Assembly: GCA_016200765.1 (NCBI GenBank)
Contig: JACQEC010000386.1
Coordinates: 1 to 11,833 of the forward strand
From: Chloroflexota bacterium
GTDB taxonomy: Bacteria; Chloroflexota; Anaerolineae; JACRMK01
Direction of reading: 5' to 3'
Length of the DNA stretch: 11,833 bases
The notes under the pieces: model-generated
Databases searched by the model: none
Seen by the model: only the letters and a program-made list of their open reading frames with translations
What the model was told of the DNA's origin: nothing
Part shown: positions 1 through 6,614 of the stretch, piece by piece
Layout of the letters: each line of letters begins with the position of its first letter
Numbering within the stretch: position 1 is the stretch's first letter
Position numbers and translations under genes: made by a program

Positions 1-50
1 TCGCGCGCCGCTTGCAACTCTTGCCTCAAGGCCGCCTTCATCTCCGACAT
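1..50 (-). CDS. N-terminus of an unidentified protein, leaving the left edge
   Basis: On the minus strand an ATG at 50-48 follows a good ribosome binding site (AAGGAG, complement of 56-61, five bases before the ATG). It opens a frame reading MSEMKAALRQELQAAR up to the edge. Only 16 residues are visible. They are charged and helix-like, as in the first helix of DinB-type four-helix proteins, but that resemblance is too weak to name the gene. The start is credible because the SD and spacing are good; the product is unknown. Confidence 0.55.
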   Translation of the reverse strand, partial: MSEMKAALRQELQAAR

Positions 51-392
51 GGTTGCTCCTTTATTTGTGCCAGCCCGGCGGCATAACCACTTTCGCTCGT
101 CGAGCATCCCGGCTCCAGCCAGTGTTGCACCGCACCCTCGGCCATGAACACTCCGTAATCCGTCAAGAAAAGCGCCAGTAGATTGTGACAATAACTGCCA
201 CGCTTACCGCACTTTCTGCGCACCCCTACTCTCTGCAGAAAGGCATAAGTCCCTGTCACATACTGTCACATCCCTCCAATAGACCCGAAGGGTTTTGAAA
301 ACCCTTCGGGTCTGTCCCTACCCGTACCGCCTCACCTCTCCAACGATTCTGCGTTATACCCGTCTGTGCCCATCTGCCCCAACGCGCAACGC
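51..392. other. Intergenic region rich in short repeats
   Basis: No convincing gene lies between the leftmost minus-strand start and the end of the beta-lactamase-like gene. The stretch holds the SD of the left gene, two direct copies of CTGTCACA (253-260 and 263-270), a 33-bp palindrome (281-313) and the start of a direct repeat (381-406). An open frame of 73 codons on the minus strand (259-38) overlaps the better supported start at 50 and has no SD, so it is not called. No clear promoter was found for the left gene. Confidence 0.5.
281..313. repeat. 33-bp near-perfect palindrome (REP-like, possible terminator)
   Basis: AGACCCGAAGGGTTTT (281-296) is followed by a single G and then its exact reverse complement (298-313): a 16-bp inverted repeat with a one-base centre. 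As RNA it would form a long hairpin from either strand. It lies 80 bases past the stop codon of the minus-strand beta-lactamase-like gene and could end that transcript, though no U-tract follows. Such palindromes are usually dispersed elements in genomes of this style; copy number cannot be seen here. Confidence 0.8.
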
Positions 393-406
393 CTAACGCG
401 CAACGC
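381..406. repeat. Direct repeat of a 12-bp unit at a gene end
   Basis: AACGCGCAACGC occurs at 381-392 and again at 395-406. The second copy codes for part of the last residues (SVAR) and borders the TAG stop of the minus-strand beta-lactamase-like gene, so the repeat has probably replaced the original end of that gene. Confidence 0.7.
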
Positions 407-1322
407 TTACCGCATACTCCCAAACCTTCTCGCTCATGCGCGCCACCGCATCTTCGAGGTGCGCCCAGATGCCGCGGTGGCGCCGGTTGAAAAAGCAGAG
501 CACCACGGGCGGCCTGCCGTAGGGCTGAATCAATCCCACGTCGTTGGCGATGAACGGCCCGAAGTCGCCGGTTTTGTGCGGCGTGACTGCGCCAAACAAA
601 TACTTCGGGATGCGCGACGTGAACTGCTGTAAGCCCAATATTCGGAGCATCTCGTCGCAGGCGGCGCGGTCGGCGTTGCCGACGCATTCGCCGTTGACGA
701 TCATCTCGATCAGCCGCCCCATCTCGCGCGCGCTGGACAGGCCGAACGGGTGCCGTCCGTCAAAATGGAACCGCTCGCGCGCGGCCGCGGCTTCTTGCGG
801 CGGCAGAGCCGGGTAGCCTTTGCGGAACAGCGCCTCCGGCGAGAGCTCCGCATACGAAGCGTCCATTTCCGCGCCGAGCGCGCGAAACCAGTCGAAACAG
901 GTGCCAACCGCGGTTATCGAGGTCAAGCCCAGCGCGCGCATACCCGCGTTGACCGCGTCCGGGCCGCCGACCGCGTCAAAGCACAGGTCGGTCGCGGTGT
1001 TGTCGCTCTGGATGATCATCAGCATCGCCGCGTCGCGCAGGGTAAGACTCAAGCCGTCGTCGAGCGTGCGCAGGACGCCGGTGCCGAAGCGCTTGTGGCC
1101 GGTTTGCAGGGTGATGCGCTGATCGAGGTCAACCTGCCCCACGTCCCAGCGGCGGAACAGCTCCACCAGCAAGGGCACCTTGATCACGCTCATCGTATCC
1201 ATCGGCGTGTCGGCGTTCAGCGCGATCTCATCGCCCGACGCGAGAAACTTGACGTAGATACCCCACTCCGCGCGCACGCCATCGGCGATGCGCTGTAGAT
1301 TGTGTTCGAGGTCGCTCAACAT
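393..1322 (-). CDS. Class A beta-lactamase-fold serine hydrolase, no signal peptide
   Basis: This 309-residue protein carries the three marks of the class A beta-lactamase / serine hydrolase fold (beta-lactamase2 family) in the right order and spacing: S45-V-I-K48 (nucleophile and general base), S106-D-N108, and K250-T-G252. An omega-loop glutamate equivalent to E166 is not obvious; the region around residues 150-165 (SPEALF) is the only candidate. The protein starts directly with the domain and has no signal peptide or lipobox, unlike secreted beta-lactamases, so it may be cytoplasmic and act on something other than a beta-lactam. The ATG lies 15 bases after the MOSC gene stop with no clear SD, suggesting coupled translation in the same operon. 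The last residues are coded by a short direct repeat. The fold is well supported; the substrate is unknown. Confidence 0.85.
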   Translation of the reverse strand: MLSDLEHNLQRIADGVRAEWGIYVKFLASGDEIALNADTPMDTMSVIKVPLLVELFRRWDVGQVDLDQRITLQTGHKRFGTGVLRTLDDGLSLTLRDAAMLMIIQSDNTATDLCFDAVGGPDAVNAGMRALGLTSITAVGTCFDWFRALGAEMDASYAELSPEALFRKGYPALPPQEAAAARERFHFDGRHPFGLSSAREMGRLIEMIVNGECVGNADRAACDEMLRILGLQQFTSRIPKYLFGAVTPHKTGDFGPFIANDVGLIQPYGRPPVVLCFFNRRHRGIWAHLEDAVARMSEKVWEYAVSVAR

Positions 1323-1337
1323 AGGAAAGGAATGAGA

Positions 1338-2105
1338 TCAGCAGATCGTGATGGGATCGCCCACGCGAACGAGACCCGCAGCGATCACGTTGGCGTAAAC
1401 CCCGGCCTGTTCGTCGTGATTGCGCGCGACGGTGCGCAAGACCTGTGGCCGCTGGGTCGCGGTTTCCGGGTCGAGGTTGATCATCATACAGCGCGCATCT
1501 TTCTGGGTCACGGCGACGCGCGCCGCGCCGCCCACCTGCAAGACGCGGCCCACCCACGCCTCCTCGCCGAAGGCCGCGCCGTCGGCAGGTTCAATATAGA
1601 GGTTCGCGCGAAACTGGCGCGGGTCTATCTCGCAGTTGCTCTCGACGCTCAAATAGCGGTGCGTGGCCAAACTGAAGATGCTCACGTGCTGGCTGTCAAA
1701 ATTGCCGCGCTTGCTTTTCAGCAGGAACAGTTCCAGCCCGGACTCACGCTCAAGTTGCGCGCACAACTGCGCGTCGGTCAGGTCGAACTCCGCGCCCGAC
1801 GGCGCGCGCACGCGGATGGGCGGCTCGGCATCGTCTTTGGTTGGCAAGCGCGCAAAGCAAGGGGCATAGAGGAGCATCTGCGGGTTCTGCCGCCCGGTCA
1901 TCCACGGAAAGCCGTCGGACGCGGCCAACCCTTTGCGCACAAAGGCATAGCGCCGGTCGCCGTAAAGCCCGTTGAAACCGAGAGACGCCTCCGCCACGGC
2001 CACGCCGCGCATGGATTTGACGGGATAGAGCGCGATCTGTGTGATTACCGCCACGGCCGTGCCGGGCAGAATCGGCGCGGCGTCGAGCGGGCCGGCGAAG
2101 TTCAC
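1338..2105 (-). CDS. MOSC domain protein (MOSC_N plus MOSC)
   Basis: This 255-residue protein has an N-terminal beta-barrel MOSC_N region with the usual YPVKSMRG signature (residues 27-34) and G-x-x-GDR-like GLYGDRRYAF (46-55). A MOSC domain follows, with the conserved RC pair (R205-C206), N/D-P after it (NLDP) and the terminal G-V-Y-A...G-x-x-x-x-GD (235-250). MOSC proteins belong to the molybdenum cofactor sulfurase / mARC group, where the cysteine binds sulfur or the molybdenum cofactor; the exact reaction here is unknown. Translation starts at GTG (2105-2103), overlapping the TGA of the SRPBCC gene as GTGA, so the two are translationally coupled. About 20 residues precede the first conserved strand, so a later start is possible. 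Confidence 0.88.
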   Translation of the reverse strand: MNFAGPLDAAPILPGTAVAVITQIALYPVKSMRGVAVAEASLGFNGLYGDRRYAFVRKGLAASDGFPWMTGRQNPQMLLYAPCFARLPTKDDAEPPIRVRAPSGAEFDLTDAQLCAQLERESGLELFLLKSKRGNFDSQHVSIFSLATHRYLSVESNCEIDPRQFRANLYIEPADGAAFGEEAWVGRVLQVGGAARVAVTQKDARCMMINLDPETATQRPQVLRTVARNHDEQAGVYANVIAAGLVRVGDPITIC

Positions 2106-2491
2106 TTTTCGAGCAACGCCTTCATCGGCGTCCAGTAGTTGTCAATCCAGCCCTGCTTGATGTCGTCGGTGTGTTCCGGCGGAACGCCGCGGTGCGTGAA
2201 GGTCAGGCGCGTGCCGCCTTTGACCGGCGCCAGCGCAAACGTGACCTGCGACTCGTGCCCTTCAGGCCATTCGCTGGCGCGCCACGACTGCACAATTTTC
2301 TGGTCGGGCACCAGTTCAAGGTTCACGCCGGAAATATAGTCGCCGTACGCGCTGAACTTCCCGCCCACCTTGCGGCTGATGCGCGCGCGGTCGCCCGTGA
2401 ACTTCGCGTGCTGGCGCGAGTCCATCAACGCCTCGTAAACCGCGTGCGGGCTGGCTTTGAAGGTCACCTGTTGGCGAATGGCTCTGGGCAT
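2102..2491 (-). CDS. SRPBCC / AHSA1-like small protein
   Basis: The 129-residue protein matches the SRPBCC helix-grip fold of the AHSA1 (activator of Hsp90 ATPase 1-like) group. It opens with a strand and the helix ASPHAVYEALMDS, has the paired region KFTGDRARISRKVGGKFSAYG, a central W in the strand QSWRASEWPEGHESQVTF, a THRGVP turn and the terminal amphipathic helix GWIDNYWTPMKALLEK. Members bind hydrophobic ligands in a cavity; the ligand is not predictable. The start is strong: AGGAGGG lies just upstream of the ATG (complement of 2495-2501). It follows the broken gene by 27 bases and overlaps the MOSC gene by 4 bases, so it probably shares the promoter at 3012-3040. Confidence 0.88.
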   Translation of the reverse strand: MPRAIRQQVTFKASPHAVYEALMDSRQHAKFTGDRARISRKVGGKFSAYGDYISGVNLELVPDQKIVQSWRASEWPEGHESQVTFALAPVKGGTRLTFTHRGVPPEHTDDIKQGWIDNYWTPMKALLEK

Positions 2492-2518
2492 CGTCCCTCC
2501 TAAATTATGTGCGCAGGT

Positions 2519-3004
2519 TCATCGCTTCTGGTCGTCTAGCGCGCGGCGGATGGCCGTCATGCGCGCCGCGTACTGGCTCATCGCGAACGTCATCAACTCG
2601 TTCGGGTCAAGATCAAACGGAACATCATCGCCGAACGGCATCAAGGCTTCGTTCACCACACCCACCAAAACCGTTGAGCGTTATGAGTTCCGCTTCGCGC
2701 GCTTTCGCGGCGTGAAGTTTCGAGCCTGAAGTTCCGAGTTCTCTCCGGCGTTCTCGGCGCGCTCGGCGGTGAATGATTAGGCGCTTCGGGGGCATACGCG
2801 CCGGGCAGGTCATGCGCCACGGCTTCTTCACCCGCGTGACAGAGCGAGGTATGGGTCAGGATCACCTCGCGATCCGTGCGGAGCGGCCACTCGACCTGAT
2901 CGGCGGTCAGGTCAATACCGTCAATTCGCGGTGCGGGTCCCCCACGTCAACCGTTTGGCTTTATGGTAATCCGCCATCGGCAGGAGCGCGTGGTTGAGTT
3001 TCAC
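2519..3004 (-). pseudogene. Broken hypothetical gene with frameshift and repeat insertion
   Basis: Three coding pieces on the minus strand read as one former gene of about 130 codons. The first runs from a GTG at 3004 (KLNHALLPMADYHKAKRLTW..., ending TRTAN before a TGA near 2921). The second continues in another frame from about 2923 (IDGIDLTADQVEWPLRTD... to PGAYAPEAPNH near 2775). The third, back in the first frame from 2680, reads VVNEALMPFGDDVPFDLD... to RALDDQKR with TGA at 2521-2519. Between pieces two and three lies a repeat-like segment. The GTG sits at the expected transcription start of the promoter at 3012-3040, suggesting an originally leaderless gene. I do not recognise the family. 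Confidence 0.6.
2684..2775. repeat. Repeat-like insertion inside the broken gene
   Basis: On the minus strand this segment reads CACCGCCGAGCGCGCCGAGA, then a purine-rich GAGAGAACTCGGAACTTC stretch and a GC-rich part. It has no protein-like character in any frame and separates two pieces that do. The CACCGC-GAG-CGCCGAGAACGC pattern resembles dispersed noncoding repeats seen in environmental high-GC genomes. That is recollection, and the boundaries are approximate. Confidence 0.4.
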
Positions 3005-3011
3005 CGCGGGC

Positions 3012-3040
3012 ATTATAACACATCGGCATCGCCCTGTTGA
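3012..3040 (-). promoter_or_regulatory. Promoter for the minus-strand operon
   Basis: On the minus strand TCAACA (complement of 3035-3040) is separated by 17 bases from a perfect TATAAT (complement of 3012-3017). Transcription would start about 7 bases further on, at or next to the GTG at 3004. No SD is needed in that layout, so a leaderless mRNA is likely. Confidence 0.6.
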
Positions 3041-3041
3041 A

Positions 3042-3070
3042 TTGACAGCGCCTGCAATCGTCATTACAAT
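3042..3070 (+). promoter_or_regulatory. Sigma70-type promoter of ugpA
   Basis: A perfect TTGACA (3042-3047) is followed by a 17-base spacer and TACAAT (3065-3070, five of six to consensus). The start would fall near 3077, giving a leader of about 20 bases with GAGGA at 3086-3090, seven bases before the ugpA ATG. Its -35 box is one base from the -35 box of the divergent promoter. Confidence 0.75.
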
Positions 3071-3097
3071 CTGCCCAAACCTGGCGAGGACAAATCT

Positions 3098-4048
3098 ATG
3101 ACTACATCGCAACGCATAGACGTGCAATCAAGCGCGATGGCTCCGGCGGTGGCCGCGCCGCGCACCGCTCAGGCTCGCGCGCTTCGCAACCTGCTGGTGG
3201 CTGTCCCTTACCTGCTCCCATCGCTGATTATATTCACCTTCTTCGTTTTCGTTCCCTTGCTCAAGACGATCAACCTGAGCCTCTACCTGACCAACCCTAT
3301 CGGCCTGCCGGTCGAGTTCACCGGCCTCGATAACTACAAAGACGCCTTGAGCGACGAGACCGTATTCAACAGCCTGAAGGTGTCGCTGACTTTCGCGCTT
3401 TATGTCGTGCCGACGACGCTCATCTTCGCGCTCTTCCTGGCGGTGCTGGCGAACTCGCCCCTGCGGGGCGTGAGCGTCTTCCGGGTGATCTTCGCCTCCA
3501 CCATCGCCGTCTCCGGCGCGACCGCTTCTTTGATATTTCTGTTCCTGTTCCACCCGGCCATCGGCGTGTTTAACTACATCCTCGACCTGCTCCACCAGCC
3601 GCGCGTGGCCTGGCTGACGAGCGAAGCGACCGCGCTTATCTCGGTCTCGCTCGTGACCATCTGGCTCACGCTGGGCTTCAACACGGTCATCTTTCTGGCC
3701 GGTCTGCAGGGCATCCCGCAGGAGCTGTATGAGAGCGCGCGTATTGACGGCGCCGGGTTCTGGTCGTCGTTTCGCCACATCACGATCCCGATGATCTCGC
3801 CGACCATCTTCTTCCTGATTGTCGTCTCGACGCTGGGCGCCCTGCAAACCTTCACGCAGGTCAACATCATGACGCGCGGCGGGCCGGTCGAATCCACGCA
3901 GGTCATCGTCCATCTGATCTATCGCGCGTTCTACTTCAACGGCCAGTACGGCGTCGCCGCGACGCTGTCGGTTCTGCTCTTTCTGATCATGTTCGTGCTG
4001 ACCATCATTCAATTCGGCGTGCTGGAACGGAGGGTACATTACGGATGA
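3098..4048 (+). CDS. ugpA: sn-glycerol-3-phosphate-type ABC transporter permease UgpA
   Basis: This 316-residue inner-membrane permease belongs to the MalF/UgpA group. After a cytoplasmic N-terminus (1-30) a first membrane helix (about 31-60) leads to GLDNYKDAL, typical of the family. Further helices follow near 95-118, 127-152, 178-203, 234-250 and 285-308. The cytoplasmic EAA loop that contacts the ATPase lies at 209-235 (ELYESARIDGAGFW..., ending IPMISP), with the conserved G of ARIDGA. Assignment to glycerol-3-phosphate rests on the neighbours ugpB-like, glpQ and glpD; by sequence alone it is a CUT1-type sugar/G3P permease. The ATG has SD GAGGA and a strong promoter. It overlaps ugpE by ATGA. 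Confidence 0.85.
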   Translation: MTTSQRIDVQSSAMAPAVAAPRTAQARALRNLLVAVPYLLPSLIIFTFFVFVPLLKTINLSLYLTNPIGLPVEFTGLDNYKDALSDETVFNSLKVSLTFALYVVPTTLIFALFLAVLANSPLRGVSVFRVIFASTIAVSGATASLIFLFLFHPAIGVFNYILDLLHQPRVAWLTSEATALISVSLVTIWLTLGFNTVIFLAGLQGIPQELYESARIDGAGFWSSFRHITIPMISPTIFFLIVVSTLGALQTFTQVNIMTRGGPVESTQVIVHLIYRAFYFNGQYGVAATLSVLLFLIMFVLTIIQFGVLERRVHYG

Positions 4049-4887
4049 GCCGCGCAACTAACTTCCGGACCGTCGCACAGCAAGTGATTCTCTACACCCT
4101 GCTCGCGCTGATGGCGGTGCTCGTGCTGTTCCCGCTCTATCAGGCGGTGGTCACCAGCCTGGCGAGCGAAGCCGACGTCTCGAATTACCCGCCCAAACTG
4201 TTCCCGTCCGGCTTCCGCTTCCAGAACTTCGCGGATGCGCTGACGCTCGCGCCCCTGCCGCGCTACCTGCTGAACAGCATCATTCAGTCGTCTATCGTGA
4301 CCCTCTCGCACCTGATCCTGGCCTGTCTGGCCGCCTATGCCTTTGCGTTTATTGACTTCCCCTTCAAGAATTTCTTTTTCCTCATCTTTCTCTCCACGAT
4401 GATGATTCCGTGGGAAGCGACCATCATCCCGAACTACCAGACCATCGTCAATGACTTACACCTGAAGGATAACTTCCTGGGCCTGACCCTGCCCTATCTG
4501 GCGACGGCCTTCGGCACCTTTCTCTTGCGCCAGTACTTCTTGAGCATCCCGAAAGACCTGCACGACGCGGCCACCATTGACGGTTGCGGGCGACTGCGCT
4601 TTCTCTTGACCATCGCCGTTCCGCTGGCTCGTCCGGCGCTTGGCACGCTGGCGGTGTTCAGCTTCCTGCAGACCTATAACCAATACTTCTGGCCTCTGCT
4701 GGTGACGAACGACAAGAATATGCGGACGGTGCAGGTTGGGCTGGCGCTGTTGCAGGATCAGGAGCGGTTTCTGTGGAACGTGGTCATGGCCGGTGTCGTC
4801 ATGATCCTCCTGCCGACGTTCATCCTGTTCATCATCGGCAACCGCCAGCTGATTCGCGGCCTCACGGCAGGGGCCGTGAAAGGCTAA
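4045..4887 (+). CDS. ugpE: sn-glycerol-3-phosphate-type ABC transporter permease UgpE
   Basis: The second permease, 280 residues, pairs with UgpA in the channel. Helices lie near 14-38, 78-104, 108-128, 147-165, 198-218 and 246-265. The EAA loop is at 170-199 (KDLHDAATIDGCGRLR... to VPLARPAL). The protein ends GLTAGAVKG, an ending typical of UgpE and related CUT1 permeases. Its ATG overlaps the ugpA TGA (ATGA), with GGAGGG at 4029-4034. No ATPase gene follows; CUT1 systems often share one made elsewhere. The next gene, ugpB, is 314 bases away, an unusual gap for one operon, and that gap is filled with palindromes. Confidence 0.85.
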   Translation: MSRATNFRTVAQQVILYTLLALMAVLVLFPLYQAVVTSLASEADVSNYPPKLFPSGFRFQNFADALTLAPLPRYLLNSIIQSSIVTLSHLILACLAAYAFAFIDFPFKNFFFLIFLSTMMIPWEATIIPNYQTIVNDLHLKDNFLGLTLPYLATAFGTFLLRQYFLSIPKDLHDAATIDGCGRLRFLLTIAVPLARPALGTLAVFSFLQTYNQYFWPLLVTNDKNMRTVQVGLALLQDQERFLWNVVMAGVVMILLPTFILFIIGNRQLIRGLTAGAVKG

Positions 4888-4897
4888 ATTCCATATC

Positions 4898-4905
4898 AAG
4901 GAGGT
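4898..4905 (+). promoter_or_regulatory. Orphan strong Shine-Dalgarno after ugpE
   Basis: AAGGAGGT, a perfect anti-16S match, sits 10 bases after the ugpE stop and directly abuts an ATG (4906) whose frame closes after 16 codons. With no spacing and no gene it is probably a relic of an older ugpB leader, separated from ugpB by later insertion of palindromic elements. Confidence 0.5.
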
Positions 4906-4971
4906 ATGCTCACCACATCTACTTTTGTCTTACCGCTCATGGTACGCGCGTCATAGCACGGCGGCGTCTTG

Positions 4972-5057
4972 GGAGGGCAGGCTTCAGCCGGTGTGATGCC
5001 GCCACGCTCCGCTCGCGGCTTCGGCTCGCTGACCTGTCCGGCTGAAGCCTGCCCTCC
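4972..5057. repeat. 86-bp inverted-repeat element (MITE/REP-like)
   Basis: A perfect 20-bp inverted repeat, GGAGGGCAGGCTTCAGCCGG (4972-4991) and its complement (5038-5057), encloses a 46-base core with smaller self-complementary parts around CGCTCGCGGCTTCGGCTCGC. It lies between ugpE and ugpB on the transcript. It could insulate or stabilise mRNA, as REP elements do between malE and malF in enterics. Whether it is mobile cannot be judged from one copy. Confidence 0.8.
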
Positions 5058-5079
5058 AACCAACAAGCGCCTTGTGCGA

Positions 5080-5117
5080 CGAAACCATCTCCTTCATATG
5101 GCACGGAGATGGCTTCG
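5080..5117. repeat. Second palindrome upstream of ugpB
   Basis: CGAAACCATCTCC (5080-5092) pairs with GGAGATGGCTTCG (5105-5117), 13 bp with one G-T type mismatch and a 12-base loop. It stands 22 bases after the larger element, and the two occupy most of the ugpE-ugpB gap. Its right arm continues into CGCAAACCACGCTCGCCATG, which looks like dispersed-repeat sequence. Confidence 0.6.
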
Positions 5118-5140
5118 CAAACCACGCTCGCCATGACAGA

Positions 5141-5169
5141 TTGCGTAACATGAGTTACAGGCTGATGAT
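5141..5169 (+). promoter_or_regulatory. Possible weak promoter of ugpB
   Basis: TTGCGT (5141-5146), a 17-base spacer and GATGAT (5164-5169) match consensus at four of six positions each. The spacer contains GTAAC-ATGA-GTTAC (5145-5158), a small inverted repeat placed like an operator. A separate promoter would allow more binding protein than permease, which is common. The evidence is motif-only and weak. Confidence 0.25.
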
Positions 5170-5201
5170 TCCCATCTTCTAATTTTCCCAGGAGGAGAAC
5201 G

Positions 5202-6563
5202 ATGATAAAACGAATGATGTTGGCCGCGGTAGCCCTGTTGGCGCTCAGTCTGGCGCTCGGCGCGTGCGGGCCGTCGGGTGCGCCCGCCGCGGCGACCAGC
5301 GCGCCGGCGGCGACGGCCACGCCCGCGAAGTTCGCGTTCTGGCACGCCATGGGCGGCACGAACGGCGACGCCGTCAACGAAATGATGAAACGCTTCAACG
5401 ACTCGCAGAAGACCTGCACCGGCGAAGCCGTTTTTCAAGGCTCCTATGACGACTCGCTCAATAAGCTGAAAGCCGGCTTGCAGTCCAAGGACGTTCCGGC
5501 GATTGTGCAGATGTTTGACCTCGCCACGCAGGTGCTCATTGACTTGAAGGCCGTCGCGCCCATGCAAGACTTCATTGACGCGGACAAATACGACCTGAAA
5601 GACTACGAGGCCAATGTGCTCGCCTACTACAGCGTCGGCGGCAAGCTGTACGGGATGCCGTTCAACACCTCCAACCCAATCCTGTACTACAACAAGGACA
5701 TGTTCAAGGCCGCCGGGCTGGATCCCAACAACCCGCCGCGCACCTACGCCGACGTGCTGGCCGCCGCGAAGAAATTGACCAAGCCGGGCGATAAGATTTA
5801 CGGCTTCTCCTTGGCCGTTTACGGCTGGTTCTTCGAGCAGCTGCTGGCCGCCTCGGGCGGCCTATACGTGGACAACGGCAACGGGCGCGATACCCGCGCG
5901 ACGAAGGCTGCGTTTAATAGCCCTGAAGGTGTAAAGATTCTGAGTTGGTGGAAGGAAGGCTTTGATGCCGGTGTCTTTGGCAACTATGGCCGGGCGACCT
6001 CCGACACGCAGAAAGCCTTTGACGCCCAGCAGACGGCCATGATTATCGAGTCTACGGCGGGCCTGCGCTCGCGCCTCAACGCCGCGCAAGGCAAATTCGA
6101 ACTCGGCACCGGTTTCCTGCCCCGCCCAGACGAAGATGCCTTCAAGAAGTCCGGCACGATTATCGGCGGGGCGTCGGTCTATATCATGAAAGACCGCCCG
6201 ACCGCCGAACAGGCCTGCGCGTGGCAGTTCACGAAATTTGTGACCTCGCCAGAGATTCAGGCCTATTGGCACACCGCCAGCGGTTACTATCCCGTCCGCA
6301 AAACCTCGTATGATGTCAAAGAGGATAAGGATTGGGTCTCCAAGTACCCGCAGTTCCTCACCGCGGTGGACCAATTGCACAATTCGCCGAACATTCGCGC
6401 CACGCAGGGCGGGCTGACCGGCGTGATGCCCGGCGCGCGCGCCCGAACCGAAACAGCCATTGAGGAAGTCTTGGGTGGCAAGGCCACATCCCAGCAGGCA
6501 CTGGACAAGGCCGCCGAGGACGTGAATAAGCTCATCACGGACTATAACAAGAGCGTTAAGTAG
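5202..6563 (+). CDS. ugpB: Glycerol-3-phosphate-type substrate-binding lipoprotein UgpB
   Basis: The 453-residue protein has a lipoprotein signal (MIKRMMLAAV..., lipobox LGAC with Cys22), an Ala/Thr/Pro linker (23-42) and an extracellular-solute-binding domain of the family 1 type. The mature part opens with FWHAMGG, similar to the FWHSM motif of UgpB. Later come VPAIVQMFD, YGMPFNTSNPILYYNKDMF (hinge and ligand region, very UgpB-like), FSLAVYGWFFEQLLAASGG and the C-terminal TETAIEEVLGGKATSQQAL helix. The SD AGGAGGAG (5190-5197) is strong. It would be anchored to the outside of the membrane and hand sn-glycerol-3-phosphate or a diester to UgpA/UgpE. Part of its 3' half is repeated at 8988-9197. 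Ligand assignment is supported by glpQ and glpD downstream. Confidence 0.88.
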   Translation: MIKRMMLAAVALLALSLALGACGPSGAPAAATSAPAATATPAKFAFWHAMGGTNGDAVNEMMKRFNDSQKTCTGEAVFQGSYDDSLNKLKAGLQSKDVPAIVQMFDLATQVLIDLKAVAPMQDFIDADKYDLKDYEANVLAYYSVGGKLYGMPFNTSNPILYYNKDMFKAAGLDPNNPPRTYADVLAAAKKLTKPGDKIYGFSLAVYGWFFEQLLAASGGLYVDNGNGRDTRATKAAFNSPEGVKILSWWKEGFDAGVFGNYGRATSDTQKAFDAQQTAMIIESTAGLRSRLNAAQGKFELGTGFLPRPDEDAFKKSGTIIGGASVYIMKDRPTAEQACAWQFTKFVTSPEIQAYWHTASGYYPVRKTSYDVKEDKDWVSKYPQFLTAVDQLHNSPNIRATQGGLTGVMPGARARTETAIEEVLGGKATSQQALDKAAEDVNKLITDYNKSVK

Positions 6564-6569
6564 GCCAGC

Positions 6570-6594
6570 CCTGAGCTTGTCGAAGGGGCCCAGC
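6570..6594. repeat. 25-bp insertion of a short dispersed repeat with 5-bp direct repeats
   Basis: The core CCTGAGCTTGTCGAAGGGGC (6570-6589) is followed by CCAGC (6590-6594), a copy of the CCAGC just before it (6565-6569). The duplicate segment near 9199-9204 has a single CCAGC and no core. The core is known to me as a short sequence common in many high-GC genomes. Insertion with a 5-bp target duplication, or deletion in the other copy, would both fit. Confidence 0.7.
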
Positions 6595-6614
6595 GGCACG
6601 GCCACACTGGAATC

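Noticed and set aside
38..259. 73-codon minus-strand open frame with a CGKRG-SYC-like cysteine pattern
   Set aside because: No SD, overlaps the well-supported start at 50, sits in repeat-like DNA, and the cysteine pattern is only loosely like known small zinc-binding proteins.
750..1298. 182-codon plus-strand open frame opposite the beta-lactamase-like gene
   Set aside because: Shadow frame; the minus-strand gene shows all three active-site motifs.
3128..4057. 309-codon open frame on the minus strand opposite ugpA
   Set aside because: Composition is almost all charged residues and Gln/Arg, the usual mirror of a hydrophobic permease in GC-rich DNA; it has no motif.
4906..4956. 16-codon frame after the strong SD behind ugpE, considered as a leader peptide
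   Set aside because: The SD abuts the ATG with no spacing, and no attenuator-like codon run is present; a relic is more likely.
5862..6605. 247-codon minus-strand open frame opposite ugpB
   Set aside because: Antisense shadow of ugpB; the same shadow recurs opposite the duplicated fragment at 8796-9239.
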